A stretch of DNA of 7,447 nucleotides from Desulfobacterales bacterium C00003106. Its GTDB lineage: Bacteria; Desulfobacterota; Desulfobacteria; Desulfobacterales; C00003106. The notes under the pieces were generated by a model. That model worked only from the letters and a program-made list of their open reading frames with translations, made no database searches and had not been told where the DNA came from. Of the stretch, positions 5,101 through 7,447 are shown piece by piece. Both the position numbers and the translations under genes were made by a program. The stretch covers positions 1 to 7,447 of the forward strand of contig MAXM01000136.1 of the NCBI GenBank assembly GCA_001751015.1. The letters run 5' to 3'. Within the stretch, counting starts at the first letter, position 1; each line of letters opens with the position of its first letter.

Positions 5101-6438
5101 TCACCAAAGTCTTGGGGACCAGCGGGGACAGGTCTGCTCTCCGGGAAGCGCTATTATTCGACGTTGATCAGCCCCGTTTGAATTCATTACATATATCCGC
5201 GCCGGTCCTTCCCTTGTTGAACTAAAGGCGATCGCTGTGCCGTCCGGCGCCCATGTCGGTGATTCATTGTCCCCGGAGTATCGAGTCAACTGATAAGGTC
5301 CCTCGCCGTTCAGCCCGATAACAAAGATATCAAAACGCCCGTTAGCAAGACCGGAATACGCGATATAATCCCCTCCTGGAGACCACTTCGGCGTTGTATT
5401 GTAGTTTCCCTCGTAAGTCAACCGTCTGACACGCTTCTTGTCTATGTCCTTTACATATATTTGAGGAGTCCCTGCTCTGTTGGAAACGAAAGCAAACTGT
5501 TTTCCGTCAGGAGACCATGTAGGCGATGTGTCTATCCCCCAGTTATCTGTGAGTCTCTTGACAATCTTGCCCGAGCCGGTCAACAGATAAATCTCCGGGT
5601 TTCCGTCTTTGGAAAGCGTTACGGACAGCAGGGACTTTTGGGGATGCCATGCCGGAGTCGTGTTCAACCCCTTGAAAGCGATAACCTTTCCCGGCTGTTT
5701 CTGTTTTATATCCTTGATGTAGATGTCCGGTCTTTCCTTTCGGTAAGCCGTGTACGCGAGCCACCTGCCGTCAGGCGACCAGGCAGGGGAAAGGGTGATA
5801 TTCTTCGTGTTTGTAAACTGTCTCGGGTTATGGCCATCAAAATCAGCGAGATATATCTCCTTGTTGCCTGTTGTAGTTGATACGAATGCGATCTGTGTGC
5901 TGAAAAAGCCTTTAGCGCCAATAAGATGCCGGATAACCTCATCACAGAATCTGCGTATTATTTTTCGCCTGTCGTCAACACGTCCCGTATATCGCTTCCC
6001 AATGATCAGACGTCTGCCAAAGGTATCAAAAAGGCGGAGTTCTGTTTTTATTATCCCGTCCTTACAACTGATTCCCCCGTTGATCAACAATTCGGCGCCG
6101 ATAGATGTCCAGTCCTTGAACTTGATCAAGTCCCTGGTGAGGCCTGCTTTCCGGGGGTCTCCGAGATAACTGTCAGGATCAAGAAGTTTGAAGAAACCGG
6201 TAAAGCCGATTGTGTCCCGCATGAGATCGGCAAGTTCTTTTGTCAGTGCCGGGTGTTTCCTGTCAAGCCCGAGGTCCTGCAGGTCGGGTATTGCTGTCGG
6301 GACCTTTCTGAGATAGGGAGAATTGATGTCGATATATACCCTGGCGTCCGCTGGAACTGTGACAAGGCCTGACGTCAGGACGCAAACAACCGAGAGAAGG
6401 AGTAGGATTTTCTTGTTCAATCGATTATTGCCCTCCAT
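5101..6438 (-). CDS. tolB: Tol-Pal periplasmic beta-propeller TolB
   Basis: Soluble periplasmic protein that binds Pal and is pulled by TolA. The 445 residues, near the usual length, start with a Sec signal peptide (hydrophobic 11-28, A-D-A at 30-32 before Arg33). Next is an N-terminal alpha/beta domain (about 33-170) with D-I-N-S-P (37-41), then a C-terminal propeller built from PD40/WD40-like repeats, each centred on [PT]-x-W-x-P-[DG]-G. Good W-S-P-D-G or W-A-P-D-G copies occur, plus weaker W-H-P and W-S-P ones. The annotated ATG 6438 overlaps tolA by 14 bases. A TTG at 6420 is a serious alternative: GGAGGG lies 10 bases before it, it falls just after the tolA stop, and it would begin the signal peptide with M-N-K-K. 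Confidence 0.96.
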   Translation of the reverse strand: MEGNNRLNKKILLLLSVVCVLTSGLVTVPADARVYIDINSPYLRKVPTAIPDLQDLGLDRKHPALTKELADLMRDTIGFTGFFKLLDPDSYLGDPRKAGLTRDLIKFKDWTSIGAELLINGGISCKDGIIKTELRLFDTFGRRLIIGKRYTGRVDDRRKIIRRFCDEVIRHLIGAKGFFSTQIAFVSTTTGNKEIYLADFDGHNPRQFTNTKNITLSPAWSPDGRWLAYTAYRKERPDIYIKDIKQKQPGKVIAFKGLNTTPAWHPQKSLLSVTLSKDGNPEIYLLTGSGKIVKRLTDNWGIDTSPTWSPDGKQFAFVSNRAGTPQIYVKDIDKKRVRRLTYEGNYNTTPKWSPGGDYIAYSGLANGRFDIFVIGLNGEGPYQLTRYSGDNESPTWAPDGTAIAFSSTREGPARIYVMNSNGADQRRIIALPGEQTCPRWSPRLW

Positions 6439-7255
6439 GTTTCCCGCTCTTTTGCAATTCTGAAAGATTGAACCTGATACCTACTTCATAATACCGGTCC
6501 TGATATCCTTCCGGCAGCGGCGGAAGAGGATCGGATTTCTTGATTGCCCGGAATACCGAATCATCAAAGGACCTGTTTCCCGAGCTTTGTTCAGGCCATA
6601 TTTCTTCTATCCGGCCGTCTTTCATAATCCTCACTATCATTACTGCTTCGAGGTCCTCCCTGCCCCTTGCCAGTTGATCGGAAAACGCCCATTTCCTTTG
6701 AATCCGGTGCCAGATCTCGGCATGATAGACATCCATAAGCTGCAGGCTTCCGGCCGCGCCCCGGGCCCCCTGCACAACTTGCTCGCGCTGCGCAACCTGC
6801 TCTTTCAATCTGTCTATTGCCGCATTCACCTTTTTCGATCCTGATTGCGGAAGGTCTTTTTTGATCTGTTCTATGGCGGTTCTGACAACTTTTTCCGCGT
6901 TGTATGTCTTATGTTTTACCGATGTCTTAACGGGCAAAGACGTCTTTGTCAGGTTCACCTTCTTGCCCTGCTTTGCAGCCGATCTCTTTTCCGGCGTTAT
7001 TTCAGACGCCGGGGCTCTCTTTTCCGGCGCTATCTCAGATGCCGGAGCTGTTTTTTCCGGCCCTGTGCTGGCCGGAGGGGCAGTTGCTACAGGCGCCTGC
7101 GGCTCCGGAAGCGTAACAAGATTTACCCTGATCGCGTTTGGCAAAGAGACCTTGCGAGAGGAGAACTCCGGGCTGACGATAATCACTCCCAGCAGAACAA
7201 TGTGGCATACCACCGAAAAAACGAGCGTCCGGCCAAACAGGCGGTTTCCTGTCAT
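6425..7255 (-). CDS. tolA: TolA/TonB-type energy-transducing protein, probably TolA
   Basis: Inner-membrane protein that passes proton-motive force from TolQR to TolB-Pal. From ATG 7255 it has 276 residues: one N-terminal membrane segment (about 11-28) with the S-x3-H motif (Ser14, His18) typical of TonB/TolA anchors; a Pro/Ala/Glu/Lys-rich linker with two exact-length 11-residue repeats (about 70-91); a helical middle (about 121-165); and a TonB-like C-terminal domain (about 177-265) with Y-H-A-E-I-W, R-I-Q-R-K-W and G-R-I-E-E-I-W. It is shorter than E. coli TolA (421), chiefly in the helical domain. GAAGG lies 4 bases before ATG 7255; an in-frame ATG at 7294 would add 13 residues but has no ribosome site. 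Its place before tolB and pal argues for TolA over TonB. Confidence 0.88.
   Translation of the reverse strand: MTGNRLFGRTLVFSVVCHIVLLGVIIVSPEFSSRKVSLPNAIRVNLVTLPEPQAPVATAPPASTGPEKTAPASEIAPEKRAPASEITPEKRSAAKQGKKVNLTKTSLPVKTSVKHKTYNAEKVVRTAIEQIKKDLPQSGSKKVNAAIDRLKEQVAQREQVVQGARGAAGSLQLMDVYHAEIWHRIQRKWAFSDQLARGREDLEAVMIVRIMKDGRIEEIWPEQSSGNRSFDDSVFRAIKKSDPLPPLPEGYQDRYYEVGIRFNLSELQKSGKHGGQ
6983..7048. repeat. Two tandem 33-base repeats inside tolA
   Basis: Two adjacent 33-base units encode A-P-A-S-E-I-[A/T]-P-E-K-R twice, preceded by a partial copy (P-E-K-T). The period is a whole number of codons, so the frame is kept. It lies in the periplasmic linker, where a change in copy number would alter length without disturbing the folded domains. 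Confidence 0.85.
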
Positions 7256-7306
7256 GACACCTTCGCGGGAGTAATATTGTTGTTCGCTCATCATGGAAAA
7301 GCAACG

Positions 7307-7395
7307 TATAAATCTTCACCTGAATAATTGCGCGAGCCCTTATCGGTCAAAATTTTCGACAAGACGCCTTGTCGAAAATTCCTTATGCAACTAAG
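7307..7395. repeat. Shorter relative of the 4928-5052 element, upstream of tolA
   Basis: The left part (TATAAATCTTCACCTGAATA onward) aligns with the left end of the element at 4928, including TTATCGGTCAAAAT and then TCGACAA. The interior holds a perfect 13-base-pair hairpin, AATTTTCGACAAG / CTTGTCGAAAATT around ACGC (7351-7380). The right part, CCTTATGCAACTAAG (7381-7395), matches CCTTGTGCAATTAAT of the other copy at 12 of 15 positions. The outer right terminal repeat is missing, so this copy is decayed or truncated. The rest of the gap to 7447 shows no gene that can be assigned. Confidence 0.7.
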
Positions 7396-7447
7396 GAACG
7401 GGGACGAAATAACTTCCTCAACTATGCATCACAGCTTCAGGCCACCT

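Noticed and set aside
5461..6372. Long plus-strand open frames opposite tolB, and similar ones opposite tolA, pal, ruvC and ruvB
   Set aside because: They are antisense to well-supported genes, have no ribosome sites or recognisable domains, and contain implausible composition such as Ser/Arg runs opposite Glu-rich pal.
7256..7294. Longer TolA starting at ATG 7294
   Set aside because: No ribosome site precedes it, while GAAGG precedes the ATG at 7255; the extra residues are polar and add no known feature. It is not excluded.
7418..7447. Possible 3' end of an upstream minus-strand gene at the right edge
   Set aside because: Every minus-strand frame meets a stop within 30 bases of the edge (endings such as G-G-L-K-L or P-E-A-V-M-H-S), but these are too short to choose a frame or to match TolR.
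1..7447. CRISPR array, tRNA, rRNA, riboswitch, phage or insertion-sequence genes
   Set aside because: No regularly spaced direct repeats, clover-leaf sequences or transposase or integrase motifs were seen; the repeats present are inverted and non-coding.

Overview
The window (7,447 bases) looks like core chromosome of a Gram-negative bacterium. The best guess is a deltaproteobacterium in the broad sense (Desulfobacterota). That rests on gene order and the look of the RuvA, Pal and CpoB proteins, without any database search. A complete Tol-Pal system implies an outer membrane.

Layout: eight genes lie on the minus strand and read right to left as one probable operon: tolA, tolB, pal, cpoB (ybgF), ruvC, ruvA, ruvB and a small PPC/DUF296 (COG1661-type) protein. 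At the left end, one plus-strand gene (129-536) faces this cluster. It encodes a free-standing protein resembling the archaeal threonyl-tRNA synthetase editing domain. The tolQ and tolR genes expected before tolA are not in the window.

How the genes work together: TolA, TolB, Pal and CpoB form the trans-envelope machine that constricts the outer membrane at division and links it to peptidoglycan. RuvA, RuvB and RuvC move and cut Holliday junctions. Coding junctions are tight: tolA/tolB overlap, cpoB and ruvC abut with a TTG start, and ruvA/ruvB share a GTGA. Translation is therefore probably coupled across the envelope and recombination genes.

Non-coding structure: the only sizeable gaps lie within or before the tol-pal genes, and each holds a repeat-like element. 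The tolB-pal gap (4833-5100) has a 125-base element with 27-base terminal inverted repeats (25 of 27 match). A shorter relative, with a perfect 13-base-pair hairpin, lies just upstream of tolA (7307-7395). Both sit in the same orientation relative to the downstream gene and share a conserved core. A separate perfect 13-base-pair palindrome lies between pal and cpoB. This repeat family, and the editing-domain gene with a replaced lysine, are the items most worth a second look. No CRISPR array, tRNA, rRNA or transposase gene was seen.
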